The translations under genes and the position numbers were made by a program. Positions 7,881 through 17,048 of a stretch of 34,082 bases of DNA are shown here, piece by piece (positions within the stretch are counted from its first letter, which is position 1; every line of letters starts with the position of its first letter). The notes below the pieces were generated by a model. That model did not search any database. It saw only the letters and a program-made list of their open reading frames with translations, and was not told where the DNA came from. The stretch lies in the NCBI GenBank assembly GCA_012510855.1, contig JAAZHE010000207.1:1-34082 (forward strand), written 5' to 3'. The DNA comes from Bacillota bacterium (GTDB taxonomy: Bacteria; Bacillota; Limnochordia; DTU087).

Positions 7881-8908
7881 CTGCCGTCACCCCCATGGCT
7901 CTTCAAGACTCCGGCCGCGGGCTGCTGTGCCTTTACCCAGCGAACCCGTTCTATTCCAAGGAAGTCCCTGAGTTCCCTGGTGCCAAACAGCCCCTGGGGC
8001 CGCACCAACATGAGGCCGATTAACAAGATGGCATAGACGATCATTCTGTACTCTGCCATCCCCCTAAGGGCCTCTGGCAAGATTGTCAGCACAATAGCGG
8101 CGATGATGGAACCAGTGATACTTCCCAGCCCACCCAGTACCACCATAACCAGAATCTCGATGGATCTCTGGAAGGTAAAGGACCGGGGATCGATAAACAT
8201 CTGATGATGGGCAAAAAGCCCGCCAGCAACACCCGCAAAGGCTGCACCGATGGTAAAGGCTAGCACCTTGTATACGGTAGTATCAATGCCCATAGCCTCC
8301 GCGGCGATTTCATCCTCCCGCACGGCGATAAAGGCTCGGCCGTGGGAAGAGCGGATGATGTTCCCGATCACAACGATTGTGAGGACCGCCACTAACTCTG
8401 CCGAGAAAAAGGTCGTCTTAGGGAAAATCCCACCTAGCCCCCGGGGGCCGCCGGTGATATCCAGATTCAACAGGACAACCCGCACGATCTCCCCAAAGCC
8501 CAGGGTGGCGATGGCCAGATAGTCCCCCCGAAGCCGCAAGGTCGGCAATCCGATGACAAACCCTAACACCGCCGCCACCAGGGCTGCAATCATCAGCACC
8601 ACTGGAAAAGGCCAGTTGAGGTGGATGGTTAAGAGACTGCTAACATAAGCCCCTACCGCCATAAAACCGGCATGACCCAGGGAAAACTGACCGGTAAAAC
8701 CATTAATCAAATTGAGGCTCACGGCCAAAATCACGTTGATCCAGGCAACCACCAGGACACCGGAAAAGTAGAAGTCGATGGTGCCCCGATAAACCCCTAT
8801 ATTGACGGCTAGAAGTAGTAGTCCCACCAAGCCTGTCGCCAGCCAGGTAAGTTTTTGCCTCAATGAAGTCCCAAAGGAGGGCAATGTCCTTTCCTTCTTC
8901 ATCGTCAT
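7877..8908 (-). CDS. livM: Branched-chain amino acid-type ABC transporter permease LivM
   Basis: 343 aa, multi-spanning membrane protein of the LivM family. Typical features are AVSLNLINGFTGQFSLGHAGFMAVGAY, LRGDYLAIATLGFGEIVR, and the EAA-like loop (AFIAVREDEIAAEAMGID). The ORF track begins 31 codons earlier inside livH. The ATG used here overlaps the livH stop (TAATG) and follows GAGAAGG, a typical coupled start; an ATG two codons on is also possible. It forms the transmembrane channel with LivH. Confidence 0.94.
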   Translation of the reverse strand: MTMKKERTLPSFGTSLRQKLTWLATGLVGLLLLAVNIGVYRGTIDFYFSGVLVVAWINVILAVSLNLINGFTGQFSLGHAGFMAVGAYVSSLLTIHLNWPFPVVLMIAALVAAVLGFVIGLPTLRLRGDYLAIATLGFGEIVRVVLLNLDITGGPRGLGGIFPKTTFFSAELVAVLTIVVIGNIIRSSHGRAFIAVREDEIAAEAMGIDTTVYKVLAFTIGAAFAGVAGGLFAHHQMFIDPRSFTFQRSIEILVMVVLGGLGSITGSIIAAIVLTILPEALRGMAEYRMIVYAILLIGLMLVRPQGLFGTRELRDFLGIERVRWVKAQQPAAGVLKSHGGDGR

Positions 8909-9795
8909 TACACCTTCTCTCGCACTTGTCGACCCAAGAGACCGGCGGGCCTCACCAATAAGATCACGATCAGAATGGCAAAGGCTACAGCATCCTTCCA
9001 AGTAGACGCAGTTAAGGCCACCACCGCTACCTCAGCAACTCCCATTACCAGACCGCCTAGCATCGCTCCGGGAATCACCCCGATGCCTCCCAGCACCGCT
9101 GCCACAAAGGCCTTGAGTCCCGGCATCGTGCCCATGGTGGGATCGATGCGGTTATAGTAAATCCCCACCAGTACACCGGCGGCAGCTGCCAGCGCCGATC
9201 CCAGGGCAAAGGTAAAAGAAATCACCCGGTCCACGTCAATACCCATCAGGCGCGCGGTATCGGCATCCAGGGATACAGCCCGCATAGCTCTACCAATCTG
9301 GGTGTAATTGACAATATAGTGGAGAACCACCATCAAGACCAAGGCGACGCCCAAGATCGCAATCTGCCTGTTATCTACATAGACGCCGGCGAGTTCATAA
9401 GTCCTAAGAGGAAAAACATCGGGGTACGACCGGGGATCCGGCGTCCATGCCAAGAGTGCTGTATTTTGGATCAAGAATGAAACGCCGATGGCAGTAATGA
9501 GGGCGGCAATCCTGGTAGAATTCCTCAGAGGTCTATAAGCCAGTCGCTCGATGACCATACCCAACACTGCCGATATTGCCATGGCAACCAGCAGGGCCGG
9601 CAGAAACGATAGCTTAAAGGTTCGAATGGCAAAATAACCGACGAAAGCGCCGATCATGTATATATCTCCATGGGCAAAGTTGATCAGCCTGATGATGCCG
9701 TAGACCATGGTGTAACCCAATGCAATCAGCCCATAAATACTGCCCAAAGAAATGCCGTTCACCAGCTGCTGGACAACTTCCTGCATTACCTCCAC
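8908..9795 (-). CDS. livH: Branched-chain amino acid-type ABC transporter permease LivH
   Basis: 295 aa, hydrophobic. LivH signatures are NGISLGSIYGLIALGYTMVYGIIRLINFAHGD near the N-terminus and AFVAAVLGGIGVIPGAMLGG near residue 230. GTG start with AAGG about nine bases upstream; ATG three codons in is the alternative, with GGAGG too close. It is separated from the solute-binding gene by a 187-base gap containing a hairpin. Stop is TAA, overlapping the livM ATG. Confidence 0.94.
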   Translation of the reverse strand: MEVMQEVVQQLVNGISLGSIYGLIALGYTMVYGIIRLINFAHGDIYMIGAFVGYFAIRTFKLSFLPALLVAMAISAVLGMVIERLAYRPLRNSTRIAALITAIGVSFLIQNTALLAWTPDPRSYPDVFPLRTYELAGVYVDNRQIAILGVALVLMVVLHYIVNYTQIGRAMRAVSLDADTARLMGIDVDRVISFTFALGSALAAAAGVLVGIYYNRIDPTMGTMPGLKAFVAAVLGGIGVIPGAMLGGLVMGVAEVAVVALTASTWKDAVAFAILIVILLVRPAGLLGRQVREKV

Positions 9796-9906
9796 ACCTA
9801 CTCACCTTCCCCACAAACAAATGCGCCCAAAAACACGATGACGCAACAGGCCCACTGCCCGCTGCCCCGTAAAAAAACCGCTGCAATCCGGCATCCCACG
9901 TCAATG

Positions 9907-9937
9907 GTCATGGGCGACTAAGCCAGCCGCCCATGAC
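9907..9937 (-). terminator. Intercistronic hairpin between solute-binding gene and livH
   Basis: A perfect 10-base stem (GTCATGGGCG/CGCCCATGAC) with an 11-base loop sits 46 bases after the solute-binding-protein stop. No T-run follows immediately, although GCGGTTTTTTT lies about 40 bases further on. Such hairpins in ABC operons commonly stabilise the upstream mRNA or reduce read-through, giving more binding protein than permease. Function inferred. Apart from this element I see no gene in the 9796-9982 gap. Confidence 0.55.
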
Positions 9938-9982
9938 TAACTCTGACTCCTAAGCAACTACCTAATTTATGTCACTACGGTA

Positions 9983-11140
9983 TTACGGTTCGACTCGCTC
10001 CACAAACTCATATCCGCCTTCAACAACCTTGAGGATCACTGCACTCTTGACCGGATTGCGGTTCTCATCCAGGGTGAGTACACCGGTGACCACATGCAGG
10101 TCCTTGGTCTGGGCCATTGCATCCCGGATGGCGGTCCGAGCTGCGGCGATATTCCGAGAGGCAGCAGCATCCCCTGCCCGCTCGATGGCATTAAATAGTA
10201 TCATAGCTGCATCATAACCCAAAGCGGCGAAACCATCGGGATCCTTGCCGTACTTTGCCCGGTAGTTTTCCACGAACCGCTGAGAAACCTCGTCTCCTGC
10301 ATCAGGATGATAGTGGTTGGTAAAGTAGCTACCGTAGACTGCATCTCCGCCGATTTCAAACAGCTTGGGAGAATCAAATCCATCGGGACCGAGGATGGGC
10401 TGATCCATTCCCAGCTGCCGCATCTGCTTAGCAATCAAGCCTGCTTCTGTGTAATAGCCCGGCACATAAATTGCCTCCGGCCTCTGGGCCCTGATCTTGG
10501 TCAGCTGAGCCCTGAAGTCCTGGTCACCCTCGCTGTAGGACTCCTTAGCCACGACCTTGCCGCCTAGGCTTTCAAAGGTCTCAACGAAGACTTCCTCCAG
10601 GCCTCCGCTGTAGTCATTGGTCCGGGCAGTGAGGACTGCAACTTCCCTAACGCCTAAGGAGTTATAGGCAAAATTAGCCATGATCCTGCCCTGTACCGGG
10701 TCGATGAGACATGCTCGGAAAACGTAATCGCCGGCCTGGGTAACCTTTTCTGCTGTGGAAGTGGCGGTGATCATAGGCACCTTCATCATCTGGGCAATCT
10801 GGCCGCCAACGATGCTGTTGGCTGTTACTACTGCCCCGATGATGGCATGGACCTGATCCCTGGAGATTAGCTTCCGGAAAGCATTGTTGGTTTCAGTGGC
10901 ATCAGCCTTGTTATCTTCGATGATCAGCTGGACTTCCCGACCGAGGATGCCGCCCTTGGCATTGACTTCCTCAGCAGCCATAACCACAGCGTCAATCACC
11001 GATAGACCATAGGTAGCTACTGGACCGGTTGTAGGACCTACTACCCCAATCTTGAAGGGTTCAGCCGCCCCCACCCCCAGTGCCGCGGTCATCACCATTA
11101 CCGCAGCTAGTACGATTGACAGTACTCTTGATTTCGACAC
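9983..11140 (-). CDS. Branched-chain amino acid-type ABC solute-binding protein
   Basis: 385 aa, Leu/Ile/Val-binding (periplasmic binding protein type 1) family: FKIGVVGPTTGPVATYG, EVNAKGGILGREVQLIIEDNKAD, VITGVL-type C-terminal strand. Residues 1-26 form a signal peptide ending VGA-AEP, which fits signal peptidase I. There is no lipobox cysteine, unlike most binding proteins of monoderm Bacillota, so the mature protein would be soluble. GTG start with GGAGGGG five bases upstream. It is the first gene of the liv operon and has a near-perfect promoter. Substrate could be amino acids, amides or urea-like compounds; not decidable here. Confidence 0.93.
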   Translation of the reverse strand: MSKSRVLSIVLAAVMVMTAALGVGAAEPFKIGVVGPTTGPVATYGLSVIDAVVMAAEEVNAKGGILGREVQLIIEDNKADATETNNAFRKLISRDQVHAIIGAVVTANSIVGGQIAQMMKVPMITATSTAEKVTQAGDYVFRACLIDPVQGRIMANFAYNSLGVREVAVLTARTNDYSGGLEEVFVETFESLGGKVVAKESYSEGDQDFRAQLTKIRAQRPEAIYVPGYYTEAGLIAKQMRQLGMDQPILGPDGFDSPKLFEIGGDAVYGSYFTNHYHPDAGDEVSQRFVENYRAKYGKDPDGFAALGYDAAMILFNAIERAGDAAASRNIAAARTAIRDAMAQTKDLHVVTGVLTLDENRNPVKSAVILKVVEGGYEFVERVEP

Positions 11141-11216
11141 TTCAACCCCTCCGTTCTTCCCCCAGGGGCGTGCCAGATTGTGCAGTTCATCCCTGGGCCG
11201 CAGATATTTACTGCCG

Positions 11217-11245
11217 ATTATAGCTCAGCAACCGTCGGGTGTCAA
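11217..11245 (-). promoter_or_regulatory. Consensus sigma-A promoter for the liv operon
   Basis: Minus strand TTGACA, exactly 17 bases, then TATAAT: a full match to both hexamers. It is 77 bases upstream of the GTG start of the solute-binding gene. The leader contains CCCAGGG and CCCTGGG arms about 22 bases apart, which can form a hairpin just before the ribosome site. Confidence 0.88.
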
Positions 11246-11270
11246 GCACAAAATGGCGATTTCCTCACTT

Positions 11271-12086
11271 CTAATGTAAAAAATGTGTCAAAATCAACAC
11301 GAGGATGCCGACTGCCCACGTATAGTACGAAAAAACCCGGAGGGAATAGCGTTTGACCATATTGATCAGTCCTCGGATCGCAGCAAACCCAGACAGGGCC
11401 GCGGCCAGGGTTCCAATCAAGATCGGTCCCCATGTCCCTCGGTTCCAGGCATTAAGCAAATCCCCAACCTGCAGCAAAACGGCTCCGGCAATCACCGGCA
11501 CCGACAGCAGAAAGGAGAACTTGGCCGCATCCTCTCGGGTAAGCTTCCGGGATAGACCAGCACTGATGGTAGTTCCAGACCGGGAAATGCCGGGCACTAG
11601 AGCCAAGATCTGCCAGACACCGATATACAGTGCATCCTTTGGTCTCATCTTGTCCATGGTCTTGGCACCTTCCATCCGGCCTTCCGCCCACCAAAGGAGC
11701 CCTCCCGTTATCAAGAGGGCAATTCCTACGACGCTGACGGAAGAGAAAAGCTCTTCGATGAAATCCTGGGCCAAGAACCCCACAATGCCAGCGGGTAGGG
11801 TTCCGACAATCAGCAAAAAGATCAACCGTCTGCCCGCCTTGACCGGTTCCCCATGGGGCCCTGACCCCACCGGCTGCAGCCCTGCAAAAAGCAGCGCAAC
11901 TTCATTCCACAACGCCGTAATTACAGCAATTAGGGTGCCTAGATGAACCATGACATCAAATGTGAGATTGGGCTCCTTTAGGCCAAATAATTGGCCGAAA
12001 AGGACAAGATGTCCCGAAGAGCTCACTGGGAGAAACTCGGTTAATCCCTGTATAACTCCTAATATAATGGCTTCCCAGATACTCAT
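11271..12086 (-). CDS. uppP: Undecaprenyl-diphosphatase UppP/BacA
   Basis: 271 aa. It dephosphorylates undecaprenyl diphosphate to recycle the lipid carrier for peptidoglycan and other envelope polymers, and confers bacitracin tolerance. Both signature regions are present: GLTEFLPVSSSGHL near residue 15 and GISRSGTTISAGL near 170. There are about eight membrane segments. ATG start with a weak ribosome site. It lies 59 bases after the Na/Pi cotransporter gene. Stop is TAG. Confidence 0.96.
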   Translation of the reverse strand: MSIWEAIILGVIQGLTEFLPVSSSGHLVLFGQLFGLKEPNLTFDVMVHLGTLIAVITALWNEVALLFAGLQPVGSGPHGEPVKAGRRLIFLLIVGTLPAGIVGFLAQDFIEELFSSVSVVGIALLITGGLLWWAEGRMEGAKTMDKMRPKDALYIGVWQILALVPGISRSGTTISAGLSRKLTREDAAKFSFLLSVPVIAGAVLLQVGDLLNAWNRGTWGPILIGTLAAALSGFAAIRGLINMVKRYSLRVFSYYTWAVGILVLILTHFLH

Positions 12087-12145
12087 CTTTGACAGCGGCC
12101 TAGATAACCGCCCTCACCCCTCTTTCTGTGTTCTTGCTTCCCAGC

Positions 12146-13072
12146 TCAACTTGGGATCAACCGCCTGACCATCCGGGCTAAGTACTTTATGCACGGCAGG
12201 GCAATCAAGGCGGTAGTCATATTGAACAATGCATGTCCGTTAGCTATTTGGCGGACCACATCTTGAGAGCCAGCCTCGAGCAGCCGCAGGAACAAGTCCA
12301 TTACAGGCAGTACCGCCATTACCCCCAAGCAGTTGAAGAGCAGGTCGCCAACGGCAGTCTGCCTAGCCTCTGGGATAGTGCCAATGCTGGCGATTAATGA
12401 AGTCAATACTGTGCCGATGTTACTCCCCAGGACTACGGCGATCCCACCGGAAAGCCCCAGGAACCCTTCCCCCGCCAGGGCCATGACTAAACCGATGGTG
12501 GCACTGCTGCTTTGCAAGATAACTGTAAGTATTATCCCTGCCAGTATACCAGAATAAATGCTATTTTCCCACTCCAAGATGAGATTAGCCAAATACGCCA
12601 AATGGGTTAGAGGCCTTACAGCTGCAGATACAAGTTCTATCCCCCAAAGCAGCCCCCCTGCTCCAGCAACGATGCACCCGACGGCTCCCCACCGGGTGTT
12701 GCGACCGAGGAGGAAGATAACAACCCCCAGGCCAATGGCCCAGGGGGCTCCATTCACCCACCGAAAGGAAATAAGCTGGGCGGTCAAAGTCGTGCCGATG
12801 TTGGCTCCGAGGATAATCCCCAAGGCCTGTTCGAGGCTGAGCAGCTTTGCATCCACCAATCCTACAGCCGCGGCAATGGTAGCGCTGCTGCTTTGGGTAA
12901 GGGCTGTAGCTACTGCCCCTGTGATGAGTCCCCGTGCTGGACTAGCTGTAGAGCGCTCCAGGATCCAGCGGAGCCGCTTTCCAGCAGCTATCCGCAGGCC
13001 TTGAGTCATTGTCTTAAGGCCAACGAGGAAGATCAGAATCCCGAGCACCATGCCTACTGCTGTGCCAACCAT
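12146..13072 (-). CDS. Na+/Pi-cotransporter (NptA/PNaS) family membrane protein
   Basis: 308 aa, two inverted membrane repeats each with the family QSSSAT motif (about residues 59 and 187) and following GANIGTT/GSNIGTV loops. No PhoU-like C-terminal domain is present, so this is the short form. ATG start with AGGAGG seven bases upstream. Phosphate transport is the family function; substrate and direction are not shown by the sequence. It lies between a terminator-like hairpin (13147-13170) and uppP. Confidence 0.9.
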   Translation of the reverse strand: MVGTAVGMVLGILIFLVGLKTMTQGLRIAAGKRLRWILERSTASPARGLITGAVATALTQSSSATIAAAVGLVDAKLLSLEQALGIILGANIGTTLTAQLISFRWVNGAPWAIGLGVVIFLLGRNTRWGAVGCIVAGAGGLLWGIELVSAAVRPLTHLAYLANLILEWENSIYSGILAGIILTVILQSSSATIGLVMALAGEGFLGLSGGIAVVLGSNIGTVLTSLIASIGTIPEARQTAVGDLLFNCLGVMAVLPVMDLFLRLLEAGSQDVVRQIANGHALFNMTTALIALPCIKYLARMVRRLIPS

Positions 13073-13146
13073 ATCACCGCCTCCTGGCCCATCCTATGCA
13101 AGGGTCGGACCAAGCAGAACAAAGCTGACAGGGCAGCAACGCGAAA

Positions 13147-13170
13147 GGACGGTGGTTTCACCCACCGTCC
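13147..13170 (-). terminator. Terminator-like hairpin after ylzJ
   Basis: Perfect 9-base stem GGACGGTGG/CCACCGTCC with a 6-base loop, followed on the minus strand by TTTCG. The T-run is short, so termination may be partial. It lies 22 bases past the ylzJ stop and marks the likely end of the dap/dpa/rnj/tepA transcription unit. Confidence 0.6.
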
Positions 13171-13191
13171 TGGACGCTCGAGCTTAGAGAT

Positions 13192-13413
13192 TTACTGCTT
13201 CCTAGGGAGTAGATTAATGATACTGCCAGGTGCAAGTTCCGGCCTGAGAAAATCCTTCGGATCAGTACTTAAGAGCCTCACAATTCTTCCTTGGCCAAAC
13301 TGCAAGGGTTCAACCAGCATCTGTACCCCCTGCCATTCGAGCTCCATGATGTCTTTGGGCTTTTCTTCTACACCTTCCCAGACAACCTCTGGAGGAATAA
13401 TTGTCCACATCAT
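13192..13413 (-). CDS. ylzJ: YlzJ-like small protein
   Basis: 73 aa, beginning [14 protein letters not shown], the YlzJ-like family N-terminus. This family is encoded next to tepA in many spore-formers and has no known function. The ORF track starts 7 codons earlier inside tepA. The ATG used here has AGGAGG nine bases upstream, and the tandem ATGATG overlaps the tepA TGA, indicating translational coupling. The rest is a small soluble domain ([20 protein letters not shown]). Confidence 0.85.
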   Translation of the reverse strand: MMWTIIPPEVVWEGVEEKPKDIMELEWQGVQMLVEPLQFGQGRIVRLLSTDPKDFLRPELAPGSIINLLPRKQ

Positions 13414-14384
13414 TGCTCTCCGCCTCCTGGACACGGCACGTTCACTTCATGGGAAAAGCTCTGTCCCTGCGGCGGAATCAGCGGCCACACCGTTGGCGAC
13501 GGCCGCTGGTTAGGAGGGCCTTCATCAACCTCTAAGCGAATCATTTCCTCCAGCTTGCTCAAGGCTTGAGCCAAACCGCCGACTTCATCGATCAGACCCA
13601 CCCTCACTGCCTCAGCACCAATGAGAACGGTACCGATATCCCGCATCAGGTCCCCTGTCCGAAACATCAGCTCCCGCAGCTTATCCTCGGGGATAGAGCT
13701 GTTCTCTACAATGAACCGGACCACCCGATCCTGCATCTTGTCCAGGTATTCATAGGTTTGGGGAACTCCCACCACCAGGCCAGTCAACCTGATGGGATGG
13801 ACAGTGATGGTGGCTGATTCAGCGATAAAACTATAGTCAGCGGCTACGGCAATGGGAGCTCCAATGGAATGTCCGCCTCCCAATACCAAAGACACACTGG
13901 GCTTGGACAACCCCTTGATCATCTCGGCGATGGCTAATCCGGCTTCAATATCACCGCCTACTGTATTGAGTATGATCAAGACTCCCTTAATCTCCGGACT
14001 CTGCTCCACAGCCACCAGCTGCGGTATGATATGTTCGTACTTAGTGGTCTTATTGCGGGGCGGCAGCAAAATATGACCCTCAACCTGCCCCACTATGGAG
14101 ACGCAGTGAATGCGGGATACCTCGGGGGCCGGCACTGCCACCTGTCCTACCTGCCTGATGTTCTCCAGTGCAGCCTTCTGCGCCTGGACGGCTGCTTCAT
14201 CCGGCACTTCGGGGCCCGGCTCGATTTCCGGCATCCACGGCTCTTCACTTTCGACCTGCGGTCCCAGACCACCGCAGCCAGAAATATCCATACCCAATCG
14301 GCCTACATCTTTGCCTTCTCCCAGCGGCTTGTCCACCCAGTTCATCCTTCCCGTCATCCGAAATCCACACTGACCATGGGACAT
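13410..14384 (-). CDS. tepA: TepA-type ClpP-like translocation-enhancing protease
   Basis: 324 aa. ClpP/crotonase-fold serine protease of the TepA family (YlfB/YmfB in Bacillus, linked to protein export and to germination). The core spans about residues 90-285. [13 protein letters not shown] and the serine nucleophile motif [15 protein letters not shown] are visible, followed by [11 protein letters not shown]. The first 75 residues are a low-complexity Pro/Glu-rich extension longer than usual, so the true start may be one of the internal ATGs; the ATG used has GGAG 12 bases upstream. It lies between RNase J and ylzJ, as in Bacillus. Confidence 0.9.
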   Translation of the reverse strand: MSHGQCGFRMTGRMNWVDKPLGEGKDVGRLGMDISGCGGLGPQVESEEPWMPEIEPGPEVPDEAAVQAQKAALENIRQVGQVAVPAPEVSRIHCVSIVGQVEGHILLPPRNKTTKYEHIIPQLVAVEQSPEIKGVLIILNTVGGDIEAGLAIAEMIKGLSKPSVSLVLGGGHSIGAPIAVAADYSFIAESATITVHPIRLTGLVVGVPQTYEYLDKMQDRVVRFIVENSSIPEDKLRELMFRTGDLMRDIGTVLIGAEAVRVGLIDEVGGLAQALSKLEEMIRLEVDEGPPNQRPSPTVWPLIPPQGQSFSHEVNVPCPGGGEQ

Positions 14385-14440
14385 CTAGGCATAGAACTCC
14401 CCATTAGTATAACTACCGCTGGATTTTTTATGACCCATCA

Positions 14441-16108
14441 CTAGACTTCCATGATGATGGGCATGATCATGGGCCGGCGCTTTGTCCTTTGATAAAGCAT
14501 TTGGGTCAAACCATCCTTGACGTTACCTTTAATCAGGTTCCACTCGGTGATCCCTTCAGCTTCACACTCTTTGAGAATCCGCTTAACTTCTTCCCTTGCT
14601 TCATCGATGAGCTTTTCCGATTCCCGCATGTAAACAAAGCCCCGGGAGATAATGTCCGGCCCCGCTACAACAGTCCCCGACTGCTTGTCTATGGTAGTAA
14701 CAACAATGAGGATACCATCTTGGGCCAGCTGTTTTCTATCCCGCAGTACGATGTTGCCCACATCGCCAACACCCAAGCCGTCCACCAGCACCTGACCAGC
14801 GGGCACCTTGCCCGTCTTGACAATTCCATCGGAGCGGATTTCGACCACATCACCGATATCGCACAGCAAAATGTTTTTCTCTGGAATGCCCACCATCTCC
14901 GCCAGCTCTGCATGCCGGACCAGCATCCTGTACTCTCCATGGATCGGCATGAAATACCGGGGGCGGCACAAATTGAGCAGAAGCTTTAATTCTTCTTGGC
15001 TGGCATGACCGGATACGTGAACTCCAGAAACAGCCTGATAAATCACCCTTGCCCCCTGCCGGAACAGATGATTGATGGTCTTGCCCACCAACTTCTCGTT
15101 GCCAGGGATGGGCATGGCGGAAATAATTACCGTGTCACCGGGGATGATGTCCACTTTCCGGTGCTCTGCCATGGCCATGCGGGTCAGGGCTGCCATAGGT
15201 TCCCCCTGACTGCCGGTAGTGATTATTACCACCTTGTTGGCTGGATACTTGTCCAGCTCATCAATATCCACCATGATCCGAGGCGGAACCTTGAGATAGC
15301 CGAGCTCACTGGCAATGCTGACAGTATTGATCATGCTACGACCGACGATTCCCACCTTCCGCCCGTGTTTGGCTGCAGCGTCGATGATTTGCTGGATGCG
15401 ATGGATATTGCTGGAAAAGGTAGCTACCAGTATCCTACCCGGTGCTTCATCAAAAACTTGGTCAAAGGCCTGGCCTACCACCCGTTCCGATAGTGTGTAG
15501 CCAGGCCTCTCAGCATTGGTACTGTCGGACATAAGCAGCAAAACACCATCGCGACCAAGCTCAGCAAATCTGTGCAAATCCATTACCGGGCCGCCGATGG
15601 GCGTTTGGTCCAGCTTAAAATCGCTGCAATAGACGATGACGCCTTGGGGAGTGTGGATAGCCATGGCAACCACATCAGCTATACTGTGATTCACATGGAT
15701 AAATTCAACCTTTAAGGCGCCGACTTTAACACTGCCTCCAGCCTTGACCTCCCGCAGGTCCGCGGTGGAAGCCAAGCCGTGCTCCTCAAGTTTCCCCTGC
15801 AACAGCCCCAAGGTCAGGCGGGTACCGTAGATGGGAGCATCGAGCACCTGCAGCACGTATGGTACGGCACCGATGTGGTCTTCGTGACCGTGGCTGAGGA
15901 AAATTCCCCTAACCCGGTGTTTATTCTCCATCAAATAGGTAATATCAGGTATCACTAGATCGATGCCCAGCATTTCCTCCTCCGGAAACATCACCCCGGC
16001 ATCGATTACGATAATGTCATCTTCATACTCCAAGACCCACATATTCTTCCCTATTTCCCCAACACCCCCCAAGGGAATTAGGGAAACCGGTTCCTTCTTA
16101 TTTCCCAA
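14441..16108 (-). CDS. rnj: Ribonuclease J
   Basis: 555 aa, full length. Metallo-beta-lactamase/beta-CASP ribonuclease with 5'-3' exonuclease and endonuclease activity in mRNA turnover and rRNA maturation. Metal motif LSHGHEDHIG near residue 75, beta-CASP motifs MSDSTNAERPG and VATFSSNIHRIQQ, then SGHASQEELKLLL, the characteristic PIHGEYRML, and a C-terminal oligomerisation domain. TTG start with AAGGGG about 10 bases upstream. The position before tepA matches rnjB of Bacillus. Stop is TAG followed at once by TGA. Confidence 0.97.
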   Translation of the reverse strand: MGNKKEPVSLIPLGGVGEIGKNMWVLEYEDDIIVIDAGVMFPEEEMLGIDLVIPDITYLMENKHRVRGIFLSHGHEDHIGAVPYVLQVLDAPIYGTRLTLGLLQGKLEEHGLASTADLREVKAGGSVKVGALKVEFIHVNHSIADVVAMAIHTPQGVIVYCSDFKLDQTPIGGPVMDLHRFAELGRDGVLLLMSDSTNAERPGYTLSERVVGQAFDQVFDEAPGRILVATFSSNIHRIQQIIDAAAKHGRKVGIVGRSMINTVSIASELGYLKVPPRIMVDIDELDKYPANKVVIITTGSQGEPMAALTRMAMAEHRKVDIIPGDTVIISAMPIPGNEKLVGKTINHLFRQGARVIYQAVSGVHVSGHASQEELKLLLNLCRPRYFMPIHGEYRMLVRHAELAEMVGIPEKNILLCDIGDVVEIRSDGIVKTGKVPAGQVLVDGLGVGDVGNIVLRDRKQLAQDGILIVVTTIDKQSGTVVAGPDIISRGFVYMRESEKLIDEAREEVKRILKECEAEGITEWNLIKGNVKDGLTQMLYQRTKRRPMIMPIIMEV

Positions 16109-16149
16109 ACAACAACCACCCCTTCGCTAATCACTTTTCCTGCCCTAGG

Positions 16150-17031
16150 TTACACTAAGTTCATTTCTTCCAACACCTTGCGGATGGCTTGAGCTTCTGC
16201 TTCACCGGCTTCAACCAGGGGCAGACGGACACCCCCTACCGGACAGCCCACCATTCTCAGGGCGAGTTTCACCGGGACAGGATTTGTTGTGATAAACAAC
16301 ACTTTAAACAGTGGCAAAAGCTCTGCATTGAGTTTGGCAGCCGTGGCCACATCGCCCTGAAAATACGCTTCCATCATCTTCTTAATCTGGCGGCCAACCA
16401 CATGGGAAGCAACACTGACAACACCACTACCCCCTACGGATAGGATGGGAAGTGTCAAGCTGTCATCGCCGCTGTAGATGGCAAATTCCTTGGGAAGAAG
16501 CCGCCGCAGTGCGGCAGCCTGCTCTAAATTGCCGCTGGCTTCTTTAATAGCCACGATATTGGGAATCTCCGCCAAGCGGGCCATGGTTTCCGGCTGTATA
16601 TTAACTCCAGTCCGACCGGGAATGTTGTAAATCATGATGGGCAGTGAAGTAGACTCAGCCACCGTGCGGAAATGCTGATAAAGACCTTCTTGGCTCGGTT
16701 TATTGTAATACGGCGCTACCAGCATGATGCCATCTACGCCCAGCCGCTGCACTGCCTTGGTTAGTTCTACTGTCGCGGCTGTGCAGTTGGAACCGGTCCC
16801 CGCCAGCACGATTGCATCGCCGCCGACGGTATCTACCACTACCTGAATCAGTTTGAGTTTCTCCTCTGTGGTGAGGGTAGGCGATTCACCGGTAGTCCCA
16901 CAGACAACTAGACCGTCTGAGCCTCCTTCACAGAGCTTTTTGGCAAGCTCAGCCGCCTTATCATAATCTACCTCCAGCTCGCTGGTAAACGGAGTCACCA
17001 TTGCTGTAAGCAATCGTCCAAACTGCGCCAT
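16150..17031 (-). CDS. dapA: 4-hydroxy-tetrahydrodipicolinate synthase
   Basis: 293 aa. It condenses pyruvate with aspartate semialdehyde in the DAP/lysine and dipicolinate pathway. The Schiff-base lysine is in [10 protein letters not shown], the catalytic tyrosine in [11 protein letters not shown], and the pyruvate-binding [11 protein letters not shown] is present. The ORF track begins 7 codons earlier at TTG overlapping the dapG stop; the ATG chosen gives the normal [15 protein letters not shown] start, although GGAG is 12 bases away. Last of the contiguous dapB-dpaA-dpaB-asd-dapG-dapA set. Confidence 0.97.
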   Translation of the reverse strand: MAQFGRLLTAMVTPFTSELEVDYDKAAELAKKLCEGGSDGLVVCGTTGESPTLTTEEKLKLIQVVVDTVGGDAIVLAGTGSNCTAATVELTKAVQRLGVDGIMLVAPYYNKPSQEGLYQHFRTVAESTSLPIMIYNIPGRTGVNIQPETMARLAEIPNIVAIKEASGNLEQAAALRRLLPKEFAIYSGDDSLTLPILSVGGSGVVSVASHVVGRQIKKMMEAYFQGDVATAAKLNAELLPLFKVLFITTNPVPVKLALRMVGCPVGGVRLPLVEAGEAEAQAIRKVLEEMNLV

Positions 17032-17048
17032 TGCTGTCTCACACTCCC

